Source: HGM04593 sp045631905
GTDB taxonomy: Bacteria; Bacteroidota; Bacteroidia; Bacteroidales; Bacteroidaceae
Reading direction: 5' to 3'
Length of the DNA stretch: 64,000 nucleotides
Assembly: GCA_045631905.1 (NCBI GenBank)
Contig: JAZQVO010000028.1
Span: 186,001 to 250,000 of the forward strand
Of this stretch, positions 53,767 through 62,853 are shown piece after piece. The stretch's first letter is position 1; the number at the start of each line of letters is the position of its first letter. A model generated the notes under the pieces. It did not search any database. It was not told where the DNA came from and was given only the letters and a program-made list of their open reading frames with translations. The position numbers were made by a program, and so were the translations under genes.

Positions 53767-55529
53767 TATTTTTCCTCTTTAAGGTCGAGCGCAATATTAA
53801 GTTCGTCGAGCTGAGCAGGCTCCAGCACCGAAGGAGCATCTATCATAGTGTCGCGACCGGAGTTATTCTTGGGGAAGGCTATGCAGTCGCGAATAGAATC
53901 CAAACCTGCAAAAAGGCTCACCCAACGATCGAGACCATACGCAAGACCACCATGAGGAGGTGCACCATACTTAAAGGCATCGAGCAACCAACCAAACTGT
54001 TGCTGTGCACGCTCGGGGGTAAAGCCGAGGAGCGCAAACATCTTATTCTGCAACTCGCTGTCATAGATGCGGATAGAACCGCCGCCAACCTCAACACCAT
54101 TTATAACCATGTCGTAGGCGTTGGCACGTACCGCGCCCATGTCGGTATCGAGCAAAGGAATATCCTCGGGCTTGGGCGATGTGAAGGGGTGATGCATAGC
54201 CATGTAACGGCCCTCCTCCTCGCTGTATTCGAACAAGGGGAAATCTACCACCCACAAACACGAGAACTTGTTCTTGTCGCGCAAGCCAAGCTGTTGAGCA
54301 ACCTCCAAACGGAGCTCGCAAAGCTGTTTACGTGTCTTCATGGTATCCTCACCGCTGAGTATGAGAATGAGGTCGCCTGGCTCTGCACCAAAGGCGCTCT
54401 TCATCTGTTGCAACACTTCTTGCGAGTAGAACTTGTCTACGCTCGACTTAACTGTGCCGTCGGCCTCTACACGAGCATAAACCATGCCCTTTGCACCAAT
54501 TTGAGGACGGCGCACAAAGTCGGTGAGAGCGTCCAACTGCTTGCGTGTATATGTAGCGGCACCTTTTGCGCATATACCGCCAATATATTCGGCACTATCG
54601 AAAACGCCGAAACCATGACCCTTCATTATATCCATGAGCTCCACAAACTTCATCTCGAAACGTGTGTCGGGCTTGTCGCTACCATAATACTTCATGGCAT
54701 CGTGCCATGTTATGCGGGGAAAGGCCTCGGTGAGTTCAACACCGCGTATTGTTTTAAAGAGGTGCTTTGCCATGCCTTCGAAGAGTGTTATCACATCTTC
54801 CTGCTCCACAAAGCTCATCTCGCAGTCAATCTGAGTAAACTCGGGCTGACGGTCGGCACGCAGGTCCTCGTCACGGAAACATTTTACTATTTGGAAGTAA
54901 CGGTCGAAGCCCGACACCATGAGCAACTGCTTGAACAGCTGAGGGCTCTGGGGAAGAGCGTAAAACTGACCGGGGTTCATGCGCGAAGGCACCACAAAGT
55001 CGCGTGCGCCCTCGGGGGTAGAACCTATGAGCATAGGTGTCTCCACCTCGATAAAGTTCATTGAATCCAAGTAACGGCGCACCTCCATAGTCATCTGGTG
55101 ACGAATTTCGAGGTTCTTGCGCACCGCCTCGCGACGCAGGTCGAGATAGCGATACTTCATGCGGATATCATCGCCACCGTCGGTGTTGTTCTCTATTGTA
55201 AAGGGTGGTGTTGCAGCCTCGTTCAATATATTAAGCTCGCTCACAATAATCTCGATATCACCCGTAGGGATATTTGCATTCTTACTCTGACGCTCGCTCA
55301 CCACACCGGTAGCCTGAATCACATATTCGCGACCAAGATGCGAAGCCTTTTCACAAAGTTCGGCATTGCTATCCTCGCTGAAAACCAACTGGGTTATACC
55401 ATAACGGTCGCGCAAATCGACGAATGTCATACCACCCATCTTACGCGCACGTTGCACCCAACCGCTCAATGTTACTGTTTTGTTTACATCGGCCAAACGA
55501 AGTTCGCCGCAAGTATTTGTACGAAACAT
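53766..55529 (-). CDS. aspS: aspartyl-tRNA synthetase
   Basis: 587 residues, bacterial-type class II synthetase. The N-terminal OB fold reads the anticodon (VTLSGWVQRARKMGGMTFVDLRDRYG). The catalytic core has RYLDLRR, FIEVETPML, YALPQSPQLFKQ and QIVKCFRDED, a GAD insert domain (about 290-400), and GLAYGLDRWVSLFAG as motif 3. Length is normal. Confidence 0.97.
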   Translation of the reverse strand: MFRTNTCGELRLADVNKTVTLSGWVQRARKMGGMTFVDLRDRYGITQLVFSEDSNAELCEKASHLGREYVIQATGVVSERQSKNANIPTGDIEIIVSELNILNEAATPPFTIENNTDGGDDIRMKYRYLDLRREAVRKNLEIRHQMTMEVRRYLDSMNFIEVETPMLIGSTPEGARDFVVPSRMNPGQFYALPQSPQLFKQLLMVSGFDRYFQIVKCFRDEDLRADRQPEFTQIDCEMSFVEQEDVITLFEGMAKHLFKTIRGVELTEAFPRITWHDAMKYYGSDKPDTRFEMKFVELMDIMKGHGFGVFDSAEYIGGICAKGAATYTRKQLDALTDFVRRPQIGAKGMVYARVEADGTVKSSVDKFYSQEVLQQMKSAFGAEPGDLILILSGEDTMKTRKQLCELRLEVAQQLGLRDKNKFSCLWVVDFPLFEYSEEEGRYMAMHHPFTSPKPEDIPLLDTDMGAVRANAYDMVINGVEVGGGSIRIYDSELQNKMFALLGFTPERAQQQFGWLLDAFKYGAPPHGGLAYGLDRWVSLFAGLDSIRDCIAFPKNNSGRDTMIDAPSVLEPAQLDELNIALDLKEEK

Positions 55530-55843
55530 TTTATACTCTATTTTATTGATTAAACATTTTAACTCGCGAAATTAATGAAAAAAATCGGTAATACGGGCAG
55601 AAACATTCAAAATTATATCCTTAATTAAAATTCTAATAACATTACAACAAGTGCTGAATTACATATTTTACAATCTTTTAATACTTTGGCACGGTTTTTG
55701 TAAGAAATCTTATGTAAAAATATTGTTCGCATTGTTGCAAGGCGTTATATCTTCGCAACCGATAATGAAGAACAACAAAGAGATAAAGGGTATAAACAAC
55801 TGAGAACAGATTATTTACCTGTAACGAATTGAGGGAAAGAAGT
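55530..55843. other. divergent region between aspS and clpC
   Basis: On the minus strand TAATTTCG (55567-55574) is a possible -7 box for aspS, 38 bases before its start. On the plus strand the clpC promoter is described separately. The remaining A/T-rich stretch (about 55600-55720) shows no gene or strong hairpin. Confidence 0.4.
55748..55755 (+). promoter_or_regulatory. -7 box (TATCTTCG) of clpC
   Basis: TATCTTCG with ATTG 22 bases upstream (55722-55725), slightly over the usual spacing; 88 bases before the clpC ATG. No heat-shock-type inverted repeat (CIRCE) is visible. Confidence 0.5.
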
Positions 55844-58360
55844 ATGAATAATGATTTTTCGCAAAGAATGACAGAGCTTTTGTCGCTCAGCAAGGAGGAG
55901 GCGTGTCGCCTCCGCAGCAAAAACATAGACCCCGAACACCTTTTGCTCGGGATTATACGCAAAGGGAAAAACACAGCCACCGACATACTAAGAGCACTCG
56001 ATATCGACATCAACGAGATAAAAGAGAGCATAGAGAGACGTTGTGCCACACCGGGGTTCAGCGAGCTACCCTACTCCGAAAATGTTGAGATGAGCCTGAA
56101 AACAGCAAGAATATTGCGATTCAGCACATTAGAGGCACGCACATTCAAAGATTTTGCCGATGCCGAGCACGTTCTCCTTGGTATATTGAAAGAAAGCAAC
56201 AACCTTGCCGCAGACATCTTAGAGGCCAACGATGTGACATATCAAAAGGTTTTCGAAGCAATAAAAGCCACAAAGCACGATATAACAAACGGCTTCGGCT
56301 TTGCCGAGCAAGATGACGAGGAGGAGGTTGCACCCGGCAAAAACGAGGGAGCAGGCAACCACACATACACCGGCACACAACGCCCAAAATCGTCGAACGA
56401 CACACCTGTGCTCGACAACTTCGGCATCGACATGACAAAAGCGGCAGCCGAGGGCAAGCTCGACCCCGTTGTGGGGCGCGAGAAAGAGATTGAGCGCATA
56501 TCGCAGATATTAAGCCGACGTAAAAAGAACAACCCCATACTCATAGGAGAGCCGGGCGTAGGAAAATCGGCTATTGTAGAGGGGCTTGCACAGCGCATAA
56601 TTGAGCGCAAGACATCGCGCATGCTCTTCGACAAGCGCATAATATCGCTCGATATGGCAGCAGTTGTGGCAGGAACAAAATACCGCGGACAGTTTGAGGA
56701 ACGCCTACGTTCAATAATCAACGAACTCGAAAAGAACCCCAACATCATTCTTTTCGTCGACGAGATACACACCATCGTGGGTGCAGGCTCGTCTCCCGGC
56801 TCCATGGACGCCGCCAACATGCTGAAACCGGCCCTTGCACGTGGCGAAATACAGTGCATAGGAGCCACCACCATCGACGAATATCGCAAAACCATCGAAA
56901 AAGATGGAGCCTTAGAGCGTCGTTTCCAAAAGGTGCTGGTTGAGCCCACATCGGCCGAAGACACATATACCATATTGAAAAACATTAAGGAGCGTTACGA
57001 AAACCACCATAATGTCACATACACCGAAGAGGCACTGCTCGCGTGTGTCAAATTGACAGACCGCTACATTACCGACCGCTGTTTCCCCGACAAGGCCATA
57101 GATGCCATGGACGAGGTAGGTGCACGCATGCACATAAGCAACATAAAGGTTCCCAAAGAGATTGAGGAGCAAGAAGCACTTATCGACAGAGTGAAAGCCG
57201 AGAAAAACAACGCCGTTAAATGTCAGGATTTTGAACGTGCCGCCAACTGTCGCGACCAAGAAAAGCACCTGCAAGCAGAACTTGCCGGCATGAAAGCTCA
57301 ATGGGAAAAGAGCCTGAGCGACAGCCGTCAGACCGTGGGCGAAGAGGAGGTTGCCAAAGTGGTGGCCATGATTTCGGGTGTACCCATACAACGCTTGCAA
57401 CAAGACGAGTGGACACGCCTCAAAGGCATGAAGGAGGAGTTGCAATCAAAGGTCATCGCACAAGACAACGCAATAGAAAAACTTGCAAAAGCGATACAAC
57501 GTAGCCGTGTAGGCCTGCAAAACCCCAACAAGCCCATCGGCACATTCATGTTCCTCGGCCCCACAGGTGTAGGTAAAACCCTCCTGGCAAAAGAACTTGC
57601 AAAATTCATGTTCGGCTCGGCCGATGCACTCATTCGCGTGGACATGAGCGAATATATGGAAAAATTCACCGTTTCGCGCCTTGTGGGAGCACCTCCGGGA
57701 TATGTTGGTTACGAAGAGGGCGGGCAACTAACCGAAAGAGTGCGCCGTCGCCCCTACTCCATCGTACTGCTCGACGAGATAGAGAAGGCACACACCGACG
57801 TATTCAACCTGCTGTTGCAGGTGATGGACGAAGGCCGTCTTACCGACAGCTACGGCCGTACGGTAGACTTCCGCAACACGGTGCTCATAATGACATCGAA
57901 CGTGGGAACACGTGAGCTGAAAGACTTCGGCACAGGCGTGGGCTTCAACAAAGACCAGCGCGTTGGCGACAAAGAATATTCACGCGGCGTGATACAAAAG
58001 GCACTAAACAAACGCTTTGCACCCGAGTTTATAAACCGCATAGACGAGATTATAAATTTCGACCAATTACAACTCGATGCAATAGTAAGGATAGTAGACC
58101 TCGAACTATCGCAAATTGTGAAACGCGTAAACGAGCTCGGCTACTCCATCGACCTCACCACCGAAGCAAAAGAGTACCTTGCCGGCAAAGGCTACGACAT
58201 ACAATATGGTGCACGCCCCTTGAAACGCGCCTTGCAAACATATGTAGAAGACGAAATTTCAGAACTTCTGCTTTGCGGAACGCTTAAAGCAGGCGACCAT
58301 ATAATAGTTGAAAAAGACAACGAGAACGACAAGCTTTTGTTCAGAGTAGAAAACACATAA
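55844..58360 (+). CDS. clpC: ATP-dependent Clp protease ATP-binding subunit ClpC
   Basis: 838 residues with ATG at 55844; an upstream in-frame TTG is not preferred. The Clp N-domain repeats (FSQRMTELLSLSKEEACRLR, DPEHLLLGI) lead to AAA domain 1 (GEPGVGKSA, FVDEIHTIVGAG), a middle region with a UVR-like segment (AEKNNAVKCQDFERAANCRDQE), and AAA domain 2 (GPTGVGKT, VLLDEIEKAH). The VGF tripeptide in GTGVGFNKD is the ClpP-docking loop, so it feeds a ClpP protease encoded outside this window. Single gene with its own promoter and terminator. Confidence 0.95.
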   Translation: MNNDFSQRMTELLSLSKEEACRLRSKNIDPEHLLLGIIRKGKNTATDILRALDIDINEIKESIERRCATPGFSELPYSENVEMSLKTARILRFSTLEARTFKDFADAEHVLLGILKESNNLAADILEANDVTYQKVFEAIKATKHDITNGFGFAEQDDEEEVAPGKNEGAGNHTYTGTQRPKSSNDTPVLDNFGIDMTKAAAEGKLDPVVGREKEIERISQILSRRKKNNPILIGEPGVGKSAIVEGLAQRIIERKTSRMLFDKRIISLDMAAVVAGTKYRGQFEERLRSIINELEKNPNIILFVDEIHTIVGAGSSPGSMDAANMLKPALARGEIQCIGATTIDEYRKTIEKDGALERRFQKVLVEPTSAEDTYTILKNIKERYENHHNVTYTEEALLACVKLTDRYITDRCFPDKAIDAMDEVGARMHISNIKVPKEIEEQEALIDRVKAEKNNAVKCQDFERAANCRDQEKHLQAELAGMKAQWEKSLSDSRQTVGEEEVAKVVAMISGVPIQRLQQDEWTRLKGMKEELQSKVIAQDNAIEKLAKAIQRSRVGLQNPNKPIGTFMFLGPTGVGKTLLAKELAKFMFGSADALIRVDMSEYMEKFTVSRLVGAPPGYVGYEEGGQLTERVRRRPYSIVLLDEIEKAHTDVFNLLLQVMDEGRLTDSYGRTVDFRNTVLIMTSNVGTRELKDFGTGVGFNKDQRVGDKEYSRGVIQKALNKRFAPEFINRIDEIINFDQLQLDAIVRIVDLELSQIVKRVNELGYSIDLTTEAKEYLAGKGYDIQYGARPLKRALQTYVEDEISELLLCGTLKAGDHIIVEKDNENDKLLFRVENT

Positions 58361-58380
58361 AAACAACGTAACATAAAGAT

Positions 58381-58418
58381 GAAAACCTCTGCTGACGAAT
58401 TTGTCAGCAGAGGTTTTC
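58381..58418 (+). terminator. terminator of clpC
   Basis: Perfect 16-base arms (58381-58396 with 58403-58418), 6-base loop, AGAGGTTTTC end; 20 bases after the stop codon. Confidence 0.88.
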
Positions 58419-58442
58419 TGCCATTTTGTCACACAAATCAAA

Positions 58443-58458
58443 TTGGCACTTTATTTGT
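58443..58458 (+). promoter_or_regulatory. sigma-54-like element upstream of htpG
   Basis: TTGGCAC-TTTAT-TTGT: the GG pair (58445-58446) and the -12 G (58457) are 12 bases apart as in sigma-54 promoters (TGGCAC-N5-TTGC), with T instead of C in the -12 element. About 65 bases before htpG. No other promoter is obvious in this stretch. Sequence resemblance only. Confidence 0.35.
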
Positions 58459-58523
58459 TTATAATAAGGTGGAGACACAAAGTCCCGAAACAAAACAAAA
58501 AAAACAATTTAAAATTTAAAGAT

Positions 58524-60572
58524 ATGCAAAAAGGCAACATTGGGGTAACAACCGAAAACATTTTCCCCGTCATTAAAAAATTCCTTTACAGTGACCACGA
58601 AATATTTCTCCGCGAAATAGTATCGAACGCCATAGATGCCACACAGAAACTTAAAACCCTGTACGAAAAGGGAGAGTTCAAAGGCGAGCTCGGCAACATG
58701 AAGGTAACAGTATCGCTCGACAAAGAGACTATCACAGTCAGCGATAACGGTATAGGCCTCACAGCCGAAGAGATTGAGAAATACATCAACCAGATAGCAC
58801 TATCGGGCGCAACAGACTTTTTGGAGAAGTACAAAGACACAGCCAACTCAATCATCGGTCACTTCGGTCTCGGTTTCTACTCGGCCTTCATGGTTTCGAA
58901 AAAGGTAGAAATTGTAACAAAATCGTACAAAGAGGGCGCGCAAGCCGTTAAATGGAGTTGCGACGGTAGCCCCGAATACACACTCGAAGAGTGCGAAAAA
59001 GCCGAACGCGGAACAGATATTATTATGTACATCGACGAGGAGAGCAAAGAATTCCTCGAAGAGAGTCGCATAAACACCATTTTGAACAAATATTGCCGTT
59101 TCCTCCCCGTTGAGATTGCATTTGGCAAAAAGAAAGAGTGGAAAGAGGGCAAGCAGGTGGAAACAGCCGAGGACAACATAATAAACGACACAACACCCCT
59201 GTGGACACGCAAACCATCGGAGCTTAAAGACGAAGATTACAAAGAGTTCTACCGCAAGCTCTACCCCATGAGCGACGAACCCCTCTTCTGGATACACCTG
59301 AATGTAGATTTCCCCTTCCACCTTACAGGTATACTCTATTTCCCCAAAGTAAAGAGCAACCTCGACCTGCAAAAGAACAAAATACAGCTCTACTGCAACC
59401 AAGTGTATGTAACCGACGAGGTAGAAGGCATAGTACCCGACTTCCTCACACTCATGCATGGTGTAATAGACTCACCCGATATTCCCCTGAACGTATCGCG
59501 CTCATACTTGCAAAGCGATGCCAACGTTAAGAAAATATCGTCGTACATATCCAAAAAAGTATCGGACCGCCTGCAATCAATCTTCAAGAGCGACCGCAAA
59601 CAGTTCGAAGAAAAGTGGAACGACCTCAAAATATTCATACACTACGGCATGCTCACCGAGGAGGAGTTCTACGACAAAGCAAGCAAATTTGCGCTATTGC
59701 AGGACACCGACAACAACAAGTACACCTACGAAGAGTACAAAAACCTCATAAGTGCCGAGCAGACCGACAAAGAAGGCAACCTCATTTACCTCTACTCAAA
59801 CGACAAGGAGAAAGAGTACAGCTTCATAGAGAATGCAAAGAACAAAGGCTACAATGTACTTATGATGGACGGTCAGCTCGACGTGGCACTCATCAGCCTT
59901 TTGGAGCGCAAATTCGAAAAGAGCCGTTTCACACGTGTCGATAGCGATATTATAGAGAACCTGATTGTAAAAGATGAGCAAAAATTCTCATCGCTCGGCG
60001 AAAAAGAGCGTGAGGTGCTCACCGGCATATTCCAGAGCCAGATGCCCACGATGGAGAAAAAAGAGTTCTACGTACAAGCACAGGCCATGGGCGAGAACGG
60101 AGCACCCGTGATGATAACACAAGCCGAATACATGCGTCGCATGAAAGAGATGGCAAACATACAGGCAGGTATGTCGTTCTACGGAGACATGCCCGACATG
60201 TACAACATACTTGTAAACGAGGAGCACCCCATAGTTAAGCGTCTGCTCGCCGAAGCTGAGACCGCATGTGCCGAAAAACTAAGCCCCATAGACGAAAAAA
60301 CAGCAACACTCGAAAACCGCAGAAAAGAGCTTTACGATGCACGTAAAGATAAAAAAGAGGAAGATGTTCCCCAAAGCGAAAAAGACGAGTTGAGCGATAT
60401 CGAAAAAGAGCTTACAGCCGCAAAAAGCGAAAAAGAGGCCATACTTGCGACATACGCCACAGACAACACCACCGTGCGCCAGCTAATAGACATCACCCTG
60501 TTGCAAAACAACATGCTCACAGGCGAAGCGTTGAACAATTTTGTAAAACGCAGTATCGAGATGATGAAATAA
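58524..60572 (+). CDS. htpG: molecular chaperone HtpG (Hsp90)
   Basis: 682 residues with ATG at 58524 (MQKGNIGVTTENIFPVIKKF). The open frame extends upstream to 58401, but that part runs through the clpC terminator and is not coding. The GHKL ATP site is visible in LREIVSNAIDA, VSDNGIGLTAEE and IGHFGLGFYSAFMVS. Middle domain (FPFHLTGILYFPK, SRSYLQSD) and C-terminal dimer domain are present. The acidic/basic insert near the C-terminus (KDKKEEDVPQSEKDELSDIE) is typical of Bacteroidota HtpG. Neighbour of clpC, but separately transcribed. Confidence 0.96.
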   Translation: MQKGNIGVTTENIFPVIKKFLYSDHEIFLREIVSNAIDATQKLKTLYEKGEFKGELGNMKVTVSLDKETITVSDNGIGLTAEEIEKYINQIALSGATDFLEKYKDTANSIIGHFGLGFYSAFMVSKKVEIVTKSYKEGAQAVKWSCDGSPEYTLEECEKAERGTDIIMYIDEESKEFLEESRINTILNKYCRFLPVEIAFGKKKEWKEGKQVETAEDNIINDTTPLWTRKPSELKDEDYKEFYRKLYPMSDEPLFWIHLNVDFPFHLTGILYFPKVKSNLDLQKNKIQLYCNQVYVTDEVEGIVPDFLTLMHGVIDSPDIPLNVSRSYLQSDANVKKISSYISKKVSDRLQSIFKSDRKQFEEKWNDLKIFIHYGMLTEEEFYDKASKFALLQDTDNNKYTYEEYKNLISAEQTDKEGNLIYLYSNDKEKEYSFIENAKNKGYNVLMMDGQLDVALISLLERKFEKSRFTRVDSDIIENLIVKDEQKFSSLGEKEREVLTGIFQSQMPTMEKKEFYVQAQAMGENGAPVMITQAEYMRRMKEMANIQAGMSFYGDMPDMYNILVNEEHPIVKRLLAEAETACAEKLSPIDEKTATLENRRKELYDARKDKKEEDVPQSEKDELSDIEKELTAAKSEKEAILATYATDNTTVRQLIDITLLQNNMLTGEALNNFVKRSIEMMK

Positions 60573-60588
60573 CAAAGTTTCTCCCAAT

Positions 60589-60624
60589 AAACAAAGCCGA
60601 TGAAGTCCCTCGTCGGCTTTGTTT
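60589..60624 (+). terminator. terminator of htpG
   Basis: 15-base arms (60589-60603 with 60610-60624), one wobble pair, core AAGCCGA/TCGGCTT and T-rich end. Confidence 0.87.
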
Positions 60625-60693
60625 GCATACAAGCACCCATAATCGGCAAAACAAATAAACATTCTTTACCCTCGCTTAATCGGAGCTTTTTTG

Positions 60694-60701
60694 TATCTTC
60701 G
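60694..60701 (+). promoter_or_regulatory. -7 box (TATCTTCG) of the acetyltransferase-carbonic anhydrase pair
   Basis: TATCTTCG, 19 bases before the GNAT start; no TTTG at -33. Confidence 0.5.
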
Positions 60702-60720
60702 CTGTGGAAAATAAACATAC

Positions 60721-61254
60721 ATGATAACACTTACAAGAATAACCGACAGCAACAGCCCTGCATACCGTTTCACCGAGGAACTGCTCACCGCAACATTTCC
60801 CCGTGACGAATACCGCAACCTGTGCGAGCAACGCAAGAATGCTGACACAAACAGATGTTTCCATCTTATGCTTGCGAGTGAAGGGAACGAAAATATTGGT
60901 TTCATAAGTTACTGGGATTTAGTGGATTTTTGCTATATAGAGCACTTTGCAACCCTCCCTGCCATGCGTGGCAAAGGATACGGAAAAGCCATCTTGGAGC
61001 AACTGAAACAAGAGCATAATAATATTGTTCTCGAGGTAGAATGCCCCACCGACAGCATAACGCACCGTCGCATAAATTTCTATAATCGCGCAGGGTTCGC
61101 ACTATGCAAAATACCATACACCCAACCATCGTACCGCAAAGATGGGAATACCGTCCCCATGCACCTCATGTTCAGCGGTTGCGAAGGAGAGATGAGCGAC
61201 TATAAAAAAGCAAAAAGAGCAATATACGAAACAGTGTACAACATAAAAGAATAG
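60721..61254 (+). CDS. GNAT family N-acetyltransferase
   Basis: 177 residues. Acetyl-CoA binding motif A is LPAMRGKGYGKAILEQL (R/Q-x-x-G-x-G/A form RGKGYG), preceded by the CYIEHFAT strand; RRINFYNRAGF is motif B. Substrate unknown (amino group of a small molecule or protein). It is followed after seven bases by the gamma-carbonic anhydrase gene, so the two are co-transcribed. Confidence 0.88.
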   Translation: MITLTRITDSNSPAYRFTEELLTATFPRDEYRNLCEQRKNADTNRCFHLMLASEGNENIGFISYWDLVDFCYIEHFATLPAMRGKGYGKAILEQLKQEHNNIVLEVECPTDSITHRRINFYNRAGFALCKIPYTQPSYRKDGNTVPMHLMFSGCEGEMSDYKKAKRAIYETVYNIKE

Positions 61255-61261
61255 AAAGATT

Positions 61262-61777
61262 ATGGCAATTATAAAAGAGATTAAAGGTATGATGCCCAAG
61301 ATGGGCCAAAACTGCTATTTAGCCGAGACGGCAGCCATAATAGGCGATGTAACCATGGGCGACAACTGCTCAATATGGTTCGGAACCGTGCTACGAGGCG
61401 ATGTAAACACCATAACAATAGGTAATAATGTGAATATACAGGACGGTGCAGTTGTGCACACCCTGTACCAACGCTCAAAAAGCGTAATAGGAAACAACGT
61501 GTCGATAGGACACAACGCAACAATACACGGAGCCACTATCGAGGATAATTGCCTCATAGGCATGGGAGCCACGGTACTCGACAACGCAGTTGTTGAAAGC
61601 GGTGCCATAGTTGCCGCCAACGCTCTTGTCACATCGGGCATGCGTGTCGAGGGCGGTTGGATATACGCCGGCGTACCTGCAAAAAAGATTAAAGAGGTGA
61701 GCCGAGAACAACAAAAGGATATTGTGGAACGCATTGCCAACGATTACATAATGTATGCATCGTGGTACAAAGAGTAA
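61262..61777 (+). CDS. gamma-carbonic anhydrase family protein
   Basis: 171 residues of left-handed beta-helix (hexapeptide repeats from YLAETAAIIGDVTMG to VASGALV-like turns). The three zinc histidines are in VVHT, SIGHNATIHG, the positions used by gamma carbonic anhydrases, and RGDVNTITIG carries the arginine-aspartate pair. Many members of this YrdA/PaaY branch have weak or unproven anhydrase activity. The stop codon lies inside the left edge of the terminator palindrome. Confidence 0.9.
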   Translation: MAIIKEIKGMMPKMGQNCYLAETAAIIGDVTMGDNCSIWFGTVLRGDVNTITIGNNVNIQDGAVVHTLYQRSKSVIGNNVSIGHNATIHGATIEDNCLIGMGATVLDNAVVESGAIVAANALVTSGMRVEGGWIYAGVPAKKIKEVSREQQKDIVERIANDYIMYASWYKE

Positions 61778-61809
61778 AAAAAAGAGTGTGCCGGCACACT
61801 CTTTTTTTT
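61776..61809. terminator. bidirectional terminator between carbonic anhydrase and AraC genes
   Basis: Perfect 34-base palindrome (A8-GAGTGTGCC/GGCACACTC-T8). Its ends overlap the last bases of both convergent genes, so one structure serves both with almost no untranslated tail. Confidence 0.92.
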
Positions 61810-62653
61810 ATCCCTTTCTCTGCTTGCGAAACTCACTTGGCGAAAGCCCTGTCAATCTCTTGTAATAACGACTCAAATAACTTTGGCTTGGGAAGTTATA
61901 CTCATCGGCAAGTTCCTGAATAGATTTATCGGTGTAAGATAGTTCAAATTTCAGACGCGACGAAACAGCCGTATCAATAATATCCTTTGCCGAATAGTTG
62001 GAAATTTCGTTACACACCTCATTCAAATACCCACTGCTTACACCTAATTCGTTGGCATAGAAAAGCACCTCGCGCGATTTGTTGCGCGAAGAGACAAGCT
62101 CCTTAACAAACTTGTGAAAAAGTGTTTTTTTACGTGTCTCGTACCCCCTCTTGTTACCTGCATAACCTTCGTGCCTCTTAAAATAGCTACGATAGAACTG
62201 AAAAATCACCTTCACAAAAGCCAAAGCCGATTGTTCAAACTCCTCGTACTCAAAATTTTCGTGCACAGCATCTATGGTATCCAATATTTTGCATATTATC
62301 TCTAAATCCTTGCCATATAAAGGAGTTACCGGGTTCCATTTTATCTTCTCATAAAAATCAAAGTCGGCACTAAAAGAGTTGAGCGAAGGTGTTATAAGCG
62401 ACATGGGTACAACAAGTGTTTTCGACTTGTAATCGTAACTAAAATCCCTAAATGTGACAATATCCAAGGGTAAAGCCATTACAAGAGAGTTCTTCTTTGC
62501 ATGAAACACCGAATAGTTAATCTCAATCTTTACTTCGCCATCTGTTATGAGCATCAGTGCAAGGTGATTACACCTTACAGGTATCCCTTTTATATCCTTG
62601 CACTCTTCGCGCAAGAACACATGTTTATTATCATAATCTGTTGTTGTTATCAT
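61808..62653 (-). CDS. AraC family transcriptional regulator
   Basis: 281 residues. The N-terminal 150 are a cupin-like sensing domain (LALMLITDGEVKIEINY, KKNSLVMALP). The C-terminal 100 form two helix-turn-helix motifs (FYANELGVSSGYLNEVC and SIQELADEYNFPSQSYLSRYY), ending in KRLTGLSPSEFRKQRKG, the AraC/XylS signature. Ligand and targets unknown; no adjacent metabolic gene. On the minus strand two overlapping TATATTTG-like -7 boxes (62674-62681 and 62682-62689) lie just before the gene. Confidence 0.93.
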   Translation of the reverse strand: MITTTDYDNKHVFLREECKDIKGIPVRCNHLALMLITDGEVKIEINYSVFHAKKNSLVMALPLDIVTFRDFSYDYKSKTLVVPMSLITPSLNSFSADFDFYEKIKWNPVTPLYGKDLEIICKILDTIDAVHENFEYEEFEQSALAFVKVIFQFYRSYFKRHEGYAGNKRGYETRKKTLFHKFVKELVSSRNKSREVLFYANELGVSSGYLNEVCNEISNYSAKDIIDTAVSSRLKFELSYTDKSIQELADEYNFPSQSYLSRYYKRLTGLSPSEFRKQRKG

Positions 62654-62769
62654 TGTTTTTCACGATTTTGAAACAAATATACAAATATACAAGTCATACG
62701 AACTAATATAACCGCAAAAAAGGACAATATTAGATACTATATGTAAATAGACCGACAAGAGGGAGGAAC

Positions 62770-62801
62770 AAAAAAAGGCTGTCTTTAATTTAAAGACAGC
62801 C
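62770..62801 (-). terminator. terminator of the candidate small RNA upstream of the AraC gene
   Basis: Perfect 12-base arms (62777-62788 with 62790-62801) around one base, followed on the minus strand by T7. Confidence 0.88.
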
Positions 62802-62847
62802 ACCACATAAGAATATGAAAAACCTTAATAAAAACCTTGTGGTTTTA
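62770..62847 (-). ncRNA. candidate small RNA or leader of about 78 bases
   Basis: Minus-strand unit with a TACCTTTG box at 62854-62861 and a strong terminator at 62770-62801. Inside, ACCACA/TGTGGT (62838-62843 with 62802-62807) can pair just before the terminator hairpin. It also contains a seven-codon frame (62808-62785, MWWLSLN) whose stop lies in the terminator stem and whose ATG is next to the pairing. Either a small RNA, or a leader upstream of the AraC gene 117 bases further on. Family not recognised. Confidence 0.45.
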
Positions 62848-62853
62848 CGATGA

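Noticed and set aside
53715..55064. Long open frame (449 codons) on the plus strand opposite aspS
   Set aside because: Mirror of the aspS codon pattern; no recognisable motif, and aspS is certain on the other strand.
58401..58523. N-terminal extension of htpG by 41 codons
   Set aside because: It would be translated from the clpC terminator hairpin; the HtpG family starts at the chosen ATG.
62785..62808. True tryptophan operon attenuator
   Set aside because: No tryptophan gene follows; kept only as one reading of the short transcript.
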